A stretch of DNA of 64,000 bases, from the NCBI RefSeq assembly GCF_007830455.1, contig NZ_VLLB01000001.1, positions 744,001-808,000 of the forward strand, given 5' to 3'. Position 1 is the stretch's first letter, and each line of letters opens with the position of its first letter. Below the pieces are notes generated by a model. That model ran no database searches. It had not been told where the DNA came from and saw nothing but the letters and a program-made list of their open reading frames with translations. The stretch is from Pseudoduganella lurida (GTDB taxonomy: Bacteria > Pseudomonadota > Gammaproteobacteria > Burkholderiales > Burkholderiaceae_D). Below, piece by piece: positions 1-8,221 of the stretch. Made by a program: the position numbers and the translations under genes.

Positions 1-34
1 TTCGGGGATGGTTGACGACTGACTTACAGGTTAC

Positions 35-54
35 TACCTACTAGATGGTAGGTA
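35..54. promoter_or_regulatory. Operator-like palindrome at left edge
   Basis: Half-sites TACCTAC (35-41) and GTAGGTA (48-54) form a perfect inverted repeat around a 6-bp spacer. The same half-site occurs in front of the TetR gene at 799-812. This is probably a TetR binding site for a gene that starts outside the window to the left. The wider spacing may mean different affinity or a different dimer arrangement. Confidence 0.5.
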
Positions 55-107
55 ATTAGTTAAAAAGAGGCGGCTGCGACAGGCTCAGCGACCAAGCCGG
101 CGGCTGG

Positions 108-170
108 CACCTTTTCTGGCGTCGGTGCGGACCGACATCGTGGGAGCGGGCAGAAAAGGTGTCAGACACC
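108..170. repeat. Nested palindromic intergenic element
   Basis: CACCTTTTCTG (108-118) is the reverse complement of 151-161. Inside it GTCGGT (121-126) pairs with ACCGAC (131-136), and on its right flank GGTGTC-A-GACACC (158-170) is itself palindromic. The element lies just downstream of the TetR gene stop. It could terminate transcription or be one of the short dispersed palindromes seen elsewhere in this window. Confidence 0.5.
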
Positions 171-171
171 T

Positions 172-207
172 CTCCTCGCTGTCCTCGCTGTCCTCGCTGT
201 CCTCAGC
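172..207. repeat. 9-bp tandem repeat at TetR 3' end
   Basis: Four copies of a 9-bp unit (tcctcgctg; the last copy degenerate) run into the TetR stop codon at 203-205. It is a simple microsatellite; slippage here would alter the sequence after the stop codon. Confidence 0.6.
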
Positions 208-787
208 GCGGTGCGGCAAGCCGCTGCAGCTGCGGCGTCATGATCGTTTCGAACAGCGTCGGATCGCCGAAGGCGCGGGCCGACAGCATGGCGCCGTGCA
301 CCGTGGCCATGAAGGCATCGGCTTCCACCTGGGGCGAACTGGCGAGCCGGATCTCGCCCAGCTGCGCGCCCCGTTCCAGCACGGAAGCCAGCCACGTGGA
401 CAACGTGCGGAAAAAACCCTTCACTTCCGCCGCCACATCGTCCGGCACGATGGGCAGTTCGCTGGCCAGCAGCGCACACACGCAGAATGGCGCCGTGCCA
501 TCCCCGATGCACTTCGTCCAGTAGGCAACATAGGCACGCAGCTGGTCGATCGGCTGCGGGATGCTGCGCTCCATTTCCGCGATGCCGGCCCGCGCCCCTT
601 CACGATACCCTGCCACCAGCGTCCGCACCAGGTCCGCCTTGGCGGGAAAGTGGTGGTGGATGCTGGCCTTGCGGATACCGACGACCTCGGCGATGTCCGC
701 ATAGCTGAAACCGTTGTAGCCGCCCGCCACGATGAGGTTGCGCGCACTGGCCAGGATATCGTCGGAAGTCGTCGAGAGCTTTTTCAT
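203..787 (-). CDS. TetR/AcrR-family transcriptional regulator
   Basis: A 194-residue protein of usual TetR length. An N-terminal helix-turn-helix covers about residues 8-55, with the family pattern of a phenylalanine-rich turn (GYNGFSYADIAEVVG) followed by the recognition helix (RKASIHHHFPAKADLV). The remainder is the helical ligand-binding and dimerisation domain. Family knowledge: such proteins repress a neighbouring gene until a small ligand binds. A perfect palindrome 12 bp upstream of the start (799-812) suggests autoregulation, and a related site at 35-54 suggests that a gene beyond the left edge is the second target. The ligand cannot be predicted from sequence. Confidence 0.9.
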   Translation of the reverse strand: MKKLSTTSDDILASARNLIVAGGYNGFSYADIAEVVGIRKASIHHHFPAKADLVRTLVAGYREGARAGIAEMERSIPQPIDQLRAYVAYWTKCIGDGTAPFCVCALLASELPIVPDDVAAEVKGFFRTLSTWLASVLERGAQLGEIRLASSPQVEADAFMATVHGAMLSARAFGDPTLFETIMTPQLQRLAAPR

Positions 788-798
788 GCCGCCATCCT

Positions 799-812
799 AC
801 CTACTAGTAGGT
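799..812. promoter_or_regulatory. Probable TetR autoregulatory operator
   Basis: ACCTACTAGTAGGT is a perfect 14-bp palindrome placed immediately upstream of the TetR start codon (787). Half-sites ACCTAC/GTAGGT are shared with 35-54, here with a 2-bp spacer. Position and symmetry fit a TetR-family operator. Confidence 0.6.
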
Positions 813-850
813 TCAGATGCAAGCGGTATTTTGACGGGGTCGCCGCAGTG

Positions 851-3187
851 TCATCCCAGCCGGCGCGCCACGCGGAAGCCGACGACGTCGTTCGACAGCA
901 CTGCCGAGTAGCCATTGCGCACGGCCGAGCGCAGGTAGCGCGGCTGGTACAGCCATGCGCCACCGCGCACGATGCGGCGCGCCCGGTCGCCGTCTTCCAG
1001 CCACGCGCTGCCGTCCGTCGGTGCGCCTTGGTAGCTGTCGTGGGCCGGGTCCTGGGTCCATTCCCACACATTGCCGTGCATGTCGTACAGGCCCCAGGGG
1101 TTGGGCGGGAAGCTGCCGACCTTCGTGGTGCCGTGCCGCACCTGGCCCTTCACGCCCTTGCCGTACGTGAAGTGGCCGTCGTAGTTGGCATGCTCGGTGG
1201 AGATCTCGTCGCCGAACGCGAAGGCCGTGGCAGAGCCGGCGCGGCAGGCGTATTCCCATTCCGCCTCGCTGGGGAGCCGGTAGTGGGCGCCCGTCATCAG
1301 CGTGAGCCATTGCAGGTACAGCTGCGCATCGTCCCAGCTGACGCCGACCACCGGGTGCCAGTCCTCCTGCTCGAAGCCGGGCGCCGTCCAGTCGATGTCG
1401 AGCTTCGGCTCCCACGCGGTGGCGCGCACGAAGCGGCGCCACTCGCCCACCGTGACGGGGTAGCGGCCCAGCGCGAACGAGCGGTCGATGCGCACCGTGT
1501 GGGCCGGCAGCTCGCGTTCCAGCCAGGCCTTCTGCGAGCCGGCCTTGCGCGCCACCTCGTGCTCCTGCGCGTTACCGCCCATCAGGAAGCTGCCGGTGGG
1601 GACCAGCACGAGGTCGGGACCGGTCCCGGTGCCATCCAGGAAGCGGTCACGCAGCACGCCGCTCGGGTCGGCAACGGGGCTGGCCGCGGTCGGCATCAGC
1701 GCGGCCAGTTCGGCGGCGTTGCGGGCCGCCTGCTGCAGGCGCTCGCGGTCCTGTTCGGCCTTGTACGCGGCCTGCGCCTTCAGCATGGCGGCCTTGCGCT
1801 GGCGCTCCTCCTCGATGGCGCGGGCCTTGGCGGCATCGGCCTCGCGACGGGCGATCAGCTGCTGGCGCAGCTGTTCCTTGCGCACCTGGGCCGCCGCTTC
1901 CGCTTCCAGCCGCCGCTGCTTTTCCAGCTCGCGGCGGGCCTGGTCGTCACGCACCTTCTGCATGGCCGCGGCCTGCGCCTCGGCCTTGCGGCGCGCCTGC
2001 AGTTCCATGCTCCGCTGGATCTCCAGGCGCCGCCCTTCCGCCGCTTCCGCCGCGCGGGCCGCTTCCTGGGCCTTCTGTTCGGCCTGCAGCTGTTCGCGCT
2101 GCTCGCGCAACTGCGCCTGCTGTGCCGCGAAATCGCGCTCCTCCTGCGCGCGCCGCTCCGCTGCCGATTGCGCCGCCAGCTCTTCGGCCGTCGGCCCCGC
2201 AGCCCGGCGCAGCGCATCCATGAACGCCTGCGCGGCGTCGAAGCGTTCCTCGTCATCGAACGCGAAGCCCTTCTGCAGCACCACCCACTGCGCGTCGTTC
2301 AGGCCCGGCGGCGCTTCCGGCACGATCTGGGCGGAACGCGTGTCGTCGAATGGCAGCCGGCCGGCCAGGATCTGGTAGACCATCACGGCCACCGCATACA
2401 CGTCCAGCTTCGGCGTGGGTTTGCCCTGCTGCGTGCCGATCTCCGGTGCGCGGTAGCCGGCGGTACCCGCGTTCGGTACCTCCGGGAGTCCTGCCGTGGC
2501 ATCGCGCGCCCGCGCCGCAATGCCGAAATCGAGCAGCTTGATGTCGCCCTGCCTGGTCAGGAACACATTGCCGGGCTTGATGTCGCGGTGGACCAGCCGG
2601 TGCCGGTCCCACGCATACTGCAGCGCGCTGGCGACGGGGCGCACGATGCGCTCCATCTCCTCGAACGGCACCGGGCCGCGGCCAGCCAGCCAGGCATCCA
2701 GGTCCTGGCCGTCCAGGCACTCCATGATGATGAAATAGCTGGCGGTGGCCGGATCGAGCGCCCATTCGTAGACGCGCACGATATTGTCATGGGCCAGCCG
2801 GCGTGCCTGCGTGGCCTCCTCGATCAGCAGGCGCGCGTGGGCGGGGCTTTGCGTGAGCTGCGGTGGCAGGATCTTCAGCGCTACCTGCTCGCTGTGGCCC
2901 AGCTCCGCATGCGTGGCCAGGTCGGTGGCCTGCCAGACCTGGCCCATGCCGCCCATGCCGAGCAGGCGTTCCAGGCGGTAGCGGCGGTTCTGCGGCCCGA
3001 TCTCCTGGCCGGCCATCAGGCCCAGTTCGGTGCCATGCCGGGCCGGTACCGCAGGCGCCGCCGTGCCGCCGGGGGTGTACTCGGCGTCCAGGATGGCGTT
3101 CTTGCGGCGCTCGAACTCCGCCTCGGACAGCAGGCCGTCGTCGTGGAGCGCGCGCAGTTCACGGATTTTTTCCCGGGCTGTCTGCAT
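851..3187 (-). CDS. Ser/Thr protein kinase fused to FGE-sulfatase-like domain
   Basis: 778 residues, started at the ATG at 3187, which is preceded by an AGGGA ribosome site; the longer frame would overlap the upstream gene. Domain order: SHOCT-like helical segment (about 5-35); Hanks-type kinase (about 70-330) with Gly-rich loop LLGMGGMGQVW, VALK lysine, HRDIKPGN catalytic loop, DFG and APE motifs; Ala/Gln/Glu/Arg-rich coiled coil (about 340-490); C-terminal FGE-sulfatase/SUMF1 fold (about 520-775) with LVPTGSFLMGG, RLPSEAEWEYACRAG and GNVWEW signatures. The kinase looks active. The FGE part lacks the C-terminal cysteine pair of true formylglycine-generating enzymes (RYLRSA and GFRVAR where cysteines are expected), so it is probably a binding module. 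Last gene of a six-gene operon; no transmembrane segment is obvious. Confidence 0.88.
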   Translation of the reverse strand: MQTAREKIRELRALHDDGLLSEAEFERRKNAILDAEYTPGGTAAPAVPARHGTELGLMAGQEIGPQNRRYRLERLLGMGGMGQVWQATDLATHAELGHSEQVALKILPPQLTQSPAHARLLIEEATQARRLAHDNIVRVYEWALDPATASYFIIMECLDGQDLDAWLAGRGPVPFEEMERIVRPVASALQYAWDRHRLVHRDIKPGNVFLTRQGDIKLLDFGIAARARDATAGLPEVPNAGTAGYRAPEIGTQQGKPTPKLDVYAVAVMVYQILAGRLPFDDTRSAQIVPEAPPGLNDAQWVVLQKGFAFDDEERFDAAQAFMDALRRAAGPTAEELAAQSAAERRAQEERDFAAQQAQLREQREQLQAEQKAQEAARAAEAAEGRRLEIQRSMELQARRKAEAQAAAMQKVRDDQARRELEKQRRLEAEAAAQVRKEQLRQQLIARREADAAKARAIEEERQRKAAMLKAQAAYKAEQDRERLQQAARNAAELAALMPTAASPVADPSGVLRDRFLDGTGTGPDLVLVPTGSFLMGGNAQEHEVARKAGSQKAWLERELPAHTVRIDRSFALGRYPVTVGEWRRFVRATAWEPKLDIDWTAPGFEQEDWHPVVGVSWDDAQLYLQWLTLMTGAHYRLPSEAEWEYACRAGSATAFAFGDEISTEHANYDGHFTYGKGVKGQVRHGTTKVGSFPPNPWGLYDMHGNVWEWTQDPAHDSYQGAPTDGSAWLEDGDRARRIVRGGAWLYQPRYLRSAVRNGYSAVLSNDVVGFRVARRLG

Positions 3188-3206
3188 CGATTCCCTGGCG
3201 CCGGAC

Positions 3207-5492
3207 CTAGCGGCGCAGCGGCACGCCGCACTCGGCGCAGAACCGGGCATCCGGCCGGTCGGCCGGCACCGGATGGCCGTTCACGCAGAACTGCGGTCCC
3301 GCCTGCGCCGTCGTGTGATGGTGGTGGACCGGTGCGCCGGCCTGGGCGACGCCCACGCCCAGCTGCATCTGCGCGGCGAGCGCATTGGCATGGGTCGCGT
3401 TCTGCAGCTTCAGCAGCTCCAGCTGGTGCTGGCGGTCCTTGTCCTGCTGGGTGTCGGCATGCGCCCGTTCGTCCGCCACGCTCTGCTGGGCCATGCGCAG
3501 CGCATCGAGCGGCGTGACGCTGTTCTCGGCGGCCACCACCGCGGCCAGGGACTGCAGCTGGTCGGCGCTCATGCCGGACTGCGCCTGCACCTTCAGCAGC
3601 TGGGCCAGCGCCTGCGCGTTGGCCGTCGGCGCCAGCGCCACCTTGCCCGTGTCGGACAGGTTGCCGATCGATTCGATGCGCTCGATGTCGATGCGCGCCA
3701 GCTCCGCCGCATGGTTCTGCTGCGCTACCAGCGTCTCATACTCGGCCCTGGCGCGGGCATAGCGCTCTTCGCGTTCGTGTTCCAGGCGGCGCAGTTCCTG
3801 CTGCCATTGGGCTTCGCGTTCGCGCAGCTTCAGGGCCAGCCGCTGCTCTTCGCCTTCGTTGGCGATGTCGCGGGACTGCCGCTGGGCCACGCCGTCCGCC
3901 TCGATCGTGCGCAGCAGCTTTTCCTGCTGGGCCAGCGCATCGGCACTGGCGCCGCTGCGCCGCAGCTCATCGAGCCGCGCCGAGATCTCCGCCACGTGCA
4001 CCTGCGACCCCGCATCCTTGGCGGCCTCGCCGCGCCCCAGCTCGCGCTTGCGGGACACATGCAGTTCTTCTTCCCACTCCTGCACCCGCTCGGCCTCGCG
4101 CTTGCGCGCCAGGTTGGCCAGCGCCACCGTCTGCAGGCGCGACTCGTGGTGCTCCGCCTCGATCTGCGCCTCGCGCCGCTGCGCATCCATTTCGGCCTGC
4201 TGCGCCTGGCGCACGCCGGCACGGCGCTGCGCTTCGTCCTCGATCGCCAGCGCCTGTTCCATGCGGTTGCGGATCTGCTGCACATGCAGCTGGTGCGTGA
4301 AGCGCTGCTTCGCCAGCGCGCGTTCCTCGATGGCGGCCTGCTGGGCGATTTCCAGCTCGGTGCGCAGGCGGATCTGCGCGAGGCGCCGCACATGCTCCCA
4401 GTCCGACGCCTCGCCTGCCAGGCCGGCCGTCTTTTTCGCCAGCGCGTGTTCCAGTTCCGCGGCTGCATCGGCCGCGCCCAGGTCGATCGCCTGCCGGCGC
4501 GTGCGCGATTCGACGATGCGGCCATACAGCTCGATCTGGCGCGCCCGCACGGCCTGCATGCGTTCCGCTTCGGTGGCGGCCAGTTCGGCCTGGTCGACGG
4601 CGGCATCCTGGCGCAGTTCGGCGCGGCGGTAGTCGCTGCGCGCCTTCTGCTCCTCGCGCCAGATGGCCTGCCATTCCTCTTCGTCGTACAGCTCGTCCAG
4701 CTGCTTCGCATGGGCCAGGTCGCCGTGGCGTTCGTCCGCCACCAGCCACAGGCTGCCCACTCTGGCCCGGTTGGCATCGAACTTGTCGTGGCGCAGCGCC
4801 AGCGTGTCGACCTGCACGGCGACCAGGCCGAATTCGGCCAGCCGCAGCTTCAGCGCGGCCTGCAGGCGCTCATCCAGCTGCAGGCGCAGGTCCGGATTGG
4901 CGTGCATCTCGCGCAGCGAACGGGCGCCGATGAATTCGGCCGCGATCTGCCGCACGGACGGCCGCAGCAGCTCGGCCAGCTGGGCCGTCGTGACGGTGCC
5001 CGGCGCCGTCATGAAATGCCGCGCGAACGCGGGCACGTGCTCGACCTGCAGCGCTGCCGTGAAGCTGGCCGAGACCTTCAGGTGCTCGGCGGTGCTCAGG
5101 TCCGCGAACGCGAATTCCACCGGCAGCGGCGTGGTGCGGGTGATGAGGATCTCGGCATGCCGGTCGCGCAGCAGGTTGTTCAGGCGCTGGAAGAAGCCTT
5201 CCAGCTCGTATTCGCCCTGCGGCACCTCGGTGGCGACGTCGCCCTGCAGGATGTAGGCGCGCGTGGTGGCCGGCACCCGCAGCGTCTTGGTGAAGAGGCC
5301 GGACAGTTCGCGCACGCCAAAATACACCGCCAGCTCGTCCGGGGCGGGGATCCAGCGGTTGTCACGCAATACCGGCTCGCTGCGGGGCGCGCCGGGCGAC
5401 AGGCCGCAGCCGGCGCAATACCCGCCGGCATCCACCGTGCGCTGGCCGCAGCGGGGGCATTTCACGCCGCCGATACCGAACATCTTGAACAT
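3207..5492 (-). CDS. SPFH/band-7-like coiled-coil protein with terminal zinc ribbons
   Basis: 761 residues. An N-terminal zinc ribbon has C12, C15, C26 and C29; a second ribbon closes the protein (FCVNGH...FCAECG). Residues about 45-240 resemble an SPFH/band-7 domain, followed by about 450 residues of Glu/Ala/Arg/Gln-rich coiled coil. This layout recalls COG4260-type stomatin-like proteins with zinc ribbons, which is family knowledge; the assignment here is by pattern only. The start has AGGAG seven bases upstream. It lies 20 bp before the kinase-FGE gene and 55 bp after the Lon-like gene, so it probably provides an oligomeric scaffold for the kinase. No clear transmembrane helix is seen, so membrane attachment is uncertain. 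Confidence 0.6.
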   Translation of the reverse strand: MFKMFGIGGVKCPRCGQRTVDAGGYCAGCGLSPGAPRSEPVLRDNRWIPAPDELAVYFGVRELSGLFTKTLRVPATTRAYILQGDVATEVPQGEYELEGFFQRLNNLLRDRHAEILITRTTPLPVEFAFADLSTAEHLKVSASFTAALQVEHVPAFARHFMTAPGTVTTAQLAELLRPSVRQIAAEFIGARSLREMHANPDLRLQLDERLQAALKLRLAEFGLVAVQVDTLALRHDKFDANRARVGSLWLVADERHGDLAHAKQLDELYDEEEWQAIWREEQKARSDYRRAELRQDAAVDQAELAATEAERMQAVRARQIELYGRIVESRTRRQAIDLGAADAAAELEHALAKKTAGLAGEASDWEHVRRLAQIRLRTELEIAQQAAIEERALAKQRFTHQLHVQQIRNRMEQALAIEDEAQRRAGVRQAQQAEMDAQRREAQIEAEHHESRLQTVALANLARKREAERVQEWEEELHVSRKRELGRGEAAKDAGSQVHVAEISARLDELRRSGASADALAQQEKLLRTIEADGVAQRQSRDIANEGEEQRLALKLREREAQWQQELRRLEHEREERYARARAEYETLVAQQNHAAELARIDIERIESIGNLSDTGKVALAPTANAQALAQLLKVQAQSGMSADQLQSLAAVVAAENSVTPLDALRMAQQSVADERAHADTQQDKDRQHQLELLKLQNATHANALAAQMQLGVGVAQAGAPVHHHHTTAQAGPQFCVNGHPVPADRPDARFCAECGVPLRR

Positions 5493-5547
5493 GTGAGACT
5501 CCTCGCATTCATATACATGGGCCGCCGGCCGATTTTAGCAGGCGACA

Positions 5548-6573
5548 TCAAATCAGCCCGATTCGGTCCACGCAGGCCAGCGACGCGCCGCGCGCGCGCA
5601 GCCCGTCCCGGAAGCCGGCCGGCAGCGCGTCCGCCCAGGCCGCCGGCAGCAGCACCCGGTCGCCGGACACCGCCTCGGCCAGGATCAGCGCCGTTTTCGC
5701 CTCCCGGCCGGCCACCGTGTCGACCCGGCCGGCATGCCAGGCGCCGGAGGTACCGCTGGCGATCAGCCGGCCGCGCGGCACGAATTCGCGGCCCCGCGCC
5801 AGGCGGTCCGCCATCACCAGCGCCAGCTGGTACGAGTCGCCGGCAAAGCGTGGCTGGCCGAAGCGCACCACGCTGCGCCAGCGGCCCAGCCCCCTGCCAT
5901 CGAAATGGCGCGCACCGGCGAGCGCCTGGCGCACCGCCAGCTGCACGGCTGCGTCCACGCCCGGCACGGCGATGGTGTCTTCTTCCTCGCCAGCCTGCCC
6001 GTCCGAGGGAAACACGCTGACCTCGACCCAGGCCAGCGCATCGTTCACGCCGCCGCTGTGCAGCGGGAACCAGGCGCGCACGGACGAGACGGCGGCGCCC
6101 GGATCGGCATGCCCCGTGAGCGCGCCGAGATGGGGCAACGCGTTCAATGCCGCGCCGGCACCGCCCAGCAGCACGAACGCCTCCTCCGGCGTGGCGGCAG
6201 GATCGTGGCCGGCAAGGCGCCCCAGCTGCCAGGCATCGGACCAGCCCAGCGCGCACACGTCTTCCATGCCGGCCGGCGGCTGCCAGGCGCCGCGCGCCAT
6301 CCGGTCCGCCAGCACGGCCGCGAGTTCCCAGTTGCGCTCACCGTCGGCCGGCACGCCGTCGAAGCCAAGCACGACCTGCACGCGGCTGTCGAAGCGCGCC
6401 TCCGTGAGCCGCGCCAGCCTGACGACTTCCTGCACGCGCTCGCACAGCACGGGCGCGCCCGGCACCACGCATTTCACTTCGGCCCGGCCGGCACGGGGGC
6501 GTACCGTCGCCGTGACGGCCAGCACGCGGCCGTCACCCAGCACGGTGCGGCATTCCGCGATCGAGGACGGCAT
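5548..6573 (-). CDS. Lon-type protease-fold protein without ATPase domain (putative)
   Basis: 341 residues; the ATG at 6573 overlaps the stop of the preceding gene (TGATG), indicating translational coupling. The C-terminal half (about 225-341) resembles the Lon/S16 proteolytic domain: GDSYQLALVMADRLARG places a serine at 247 where Lon has its nucleophile, and AGREAKTALILAEAVSGD places a lysine at 293. The Ser-Lys spacing of 46 is close to that of Lon. The N-terminal half (about 15-150) has a similar pattern (GERNWELAAVLADRMARG), suggesting an internal duplication whose first copy lacks the serine. No AAA+ module is present. The assignment is inferred by eye and needs a profile search; otherwise the gene is a conserved hypothetical. 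Confidence 0.4.
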   Translation of the reverse strand: MPSSIAECRTVLGDGRVLAVTATVRPRAGRAEVKCVVPGAPVLCERVQEVVRLARLTEARFDSRVQVVLGFDGVPADGERNWELAAVLADRMARGAWQPPAGMEDVCALGWSDAWQLGRLAGHDPAATPEEAFVLLGGAGAALNALPHLGALTGHADPGAAVSSVRAWFPLHSGGVNDALAWVEVSVFPSDGQAGEEEDTIAVPGVDAAVQLAVRQALAGARHFDGRGLGRWRSVVRFGQPRFAGDSYQLALVMADRLARGREFVPRGRLIASGTSGAWHAGRVDTVAGREAKTALILAEAVSGDRVLLPAAWADALPAGFRDGLRARGASLACVDRIGLI

Positions 6574-7667
6574 CAAGGCGCCTCCCCGCCGCGGCGCGCC
6601 TTCAGGTGGAATTCGAGGTTGGCGAGCACGCGGTCCACCTCGTCGTCCGTGGCGCCGGCCTCCTTCCACTGTGCGAGTACGGCCCACAACTCGTCCAGTG
6701 CGACGGCGGCCCTGGTGCTGCTGGCAGCCAGGCGGCGCTGTTCGTGCGCCGCGCGTGGCCGGCCCGGTGCGGCCAGCGCCAGCGACGGCATCGTGTTCAC
6801 GTCCAGCGCGGCCAGGGCCAGCCGCTGCAGGTGCGACTGGCGGGTGGCGAAGTGCGTGGCCGGCAGCGCGCGCAGTGCGGCGGACGCGGCGGGCAGTTCC
6901 AGGAACAGGCGGCGCAGCGCTCCCGCGTCGGACACCGGCAGCATGGCTGCGGGCAGTGTGACCGAATCTGCTACCGCATCTGCTACCGCATCTGCTACCT
7001 TATATGCCACCTCATTTGCTCCCTGATCTGCCACCGCATCTGTTTTCTCGAGCGGCGCATCGATCGCGTGCGGCGCGGGCGGCGCCACCGCGCGGGCGCG
7101 CAGCACCGCCGCATAATCGACCTCGTCGAGCGTCACGGGCACGCAGTCGTCCACCGTGATGCCGAAGCGGGTGTAGAGAAGCTCATTGAACCCGCCCCGG
7201 AAGGCGTTCCACTCGTCCAGCGACGTGCAGGGTGGCAGGTCCAGCATGCCGCCTTCCAGCGCAGCGCGCAGCGCCGTCTCGGCACGCCGGGTGAAGCCGG
7301 CCAGCGTGAGTGACGAGGCATTGACGGCGATCTCGCTGAACAGGAACAGGTCGAAGCGCTGGCGCGCCAGGCGGGGATCGGCGCTGTCGATCACGAAGTC
7401 GAGCTGCAGGCCGATTTCCGGCGCGGCCGCGAACGGCACCAGCGCCACACTGTGCGGCCCGCCATGGAACCACCATGCCGTTTCGCCTTTCATGGTGGCG
7501 CGGCGCGCGCCCGCCCTGGTGCCGAAGGTGCCCGGGCGCCGCGCGGTGCCATCGGCGCCGAACAAGATCACCGTGCTGTCCGAAGGTGCTGCCCCGTCCG
7601 TGCAGGCGGCAGCGATGACGGCATCCACCTCCGGCGCCGCCAGCGAGGGTTCGCGCCGCGGGTCCAT
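6573..7667 (-). CDS. Uncharacterised operon protein, possibly SPFH-like
   Basis: 364 residues, starting at the ATG at 7667 that overlaps the upstream stop (TGATG). Residues about 55-190 contain alternating strands and helices (ALVPFAAAPEIGLQLDF ... FGITVDDCVPVTLDEV) that loosely match the SPFH-like region of the 761-residue protein downstream; this is a weak inference. Residues about 210-235 are a low-complexity Val-Ala-Asp-Ala stretch encoded by 12-bp DNA repeats (6964-7035). The C-terminus is helical and charged. No catalytic motif is recognised. Tight coupling to its neighbours indicates that it works with the kinase/SPFH/Lon-like proteins. Confidence 0.7.
   Translation of the reverse strand: MDPRREPSLAAPEVDAVIAAACTDGAAPSDSTVILFGADGTARRPGTFGTRAGARRATMKGETAWWFHGGPHSVALVPFAAAPEIGLQLDFVIDSADPRLARQRFDLFLFSEIAVNASSLTLAGFTRRAETALRAALEGGMLDLPPCTSLDEWNAFRGGFNELLYTRFGITVDDCVPVTLDEVDYAAVLRARAVAPPAPHAIDAPLEKTDAVADQGANEVAYKVADAVADAVADSVTLPAAMLPVSDAGALRRLFLELPAASAALRALPATHFATRQSHLQRLALAALDVNTMPSLALAAPGRPRAAHEQRRLAASSTRAAVALDELWAVLAQWKEAGATDDEVDRVLANLEFHLKARRGGEAP
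6964..7035. repeat. In-frame 12-bp tandem repeat
   Basis: Six units of about 12 bp (gcatctgctacc and variants) inside the coding sequence encode a repeated Val-Ala-Asp-Ala-like tetrapeptide. Being a multiple of three, unit gain or loss would change linker length without breaking the frame. Confidence 0.7.
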
Positions 7668-8221
7668 CAGCCGAGCGCCGTCACGGCGAACGTGGCGCCG
7701 CACGCCTGGAAGTGCTGCGCCGGCGCCGCCTCGAAGGGCCAGGACCGTTCGCATTCGCCATCGCTGTCCAGCCGGCCCTGCAGCACGATGGCGCCGCCGC
7801 CATCCGTCACGCGCAGCAGTGGCCGTTCGCGCAGCAGTTGCGGGGCCGCGGCGACCGCCACCTCCAGCTTCAGGATCACCTGCCAGCCTTCGGCGACGAC
7901 GAAGTGCAGCGTCCACAGGCCGTCGTCGGTGGCCAGCAGCGTCAGCTCGCCGCTGTCCGCCGCGCGCAGCATGCCGGTGCTGGCCGTCCAGGCACCGCGC
8001 CGGCGCTCCAGCGCCAGGTGCCGGAAGCGGCGCAGCGTGACGGGCGAGCCGTTCAGCGCGGCCAGTTCGCCCGTCGACAGGGGCCGGCTGCCGTCCAGCG
8101 CCGCCAGCAGCGCAGCATCGGCCAGCATCAGCCGGTCGCCCGGCACGGCGCGCGACAGCAGCACGCGCTCGCGCAGCCTGTCCTCCGCCGTCTTCTCCCG
8201 TACCTTGTCCTCGTCCATCAT
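7667..8221 (-). CDS. Uncharacterised operon protein
   Basis: 184 residues; the start ATGATG at 8221 overlaps the upstream stop TGA (8218-8220). The first 60 residues are charged and helical; the rest alternates short hydrophobic strands (LTLLATDDGLWTLHFVVAEG, ILKLEVAVAAAPQLL), suggesting a compact alpha/beta or beta-sandwich fold. No signal peptide, membrane segment or known motif is seen. I do not recognise the family. Its place between the HTH-tailed 422-residue protein and the SPFH-like protein suggests it is a dedicated component of this operon. Confidence 0.75.
   Translation of the reverse strand: MMDEDKVREKTAEDRLRERVLLSRAVPGDRLMLADAALLAALDGSRPLSTGELAALNGSPVTLRRFRHLALERRRGAWTASTGMLRAADSGELTLLATDDGLWTLHFVVAEGWQVILKLEVAVAAAPQLLRERPLLRVTDGGGAIVLQGRLDSDGECERSWPFEAAPAQHFQACGATFAVTALG

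Noticed and set aside
125..3517. Plus-strand frame of 1130 codons opposite the kinase and SPFH genes
   Set aside because: It is antisense to well-supported genes, has no recognisable domain and an amino-acid composition dominated by Arg, His, Ala and Gln expected from the complementary strand of GC-rich coding DNA.
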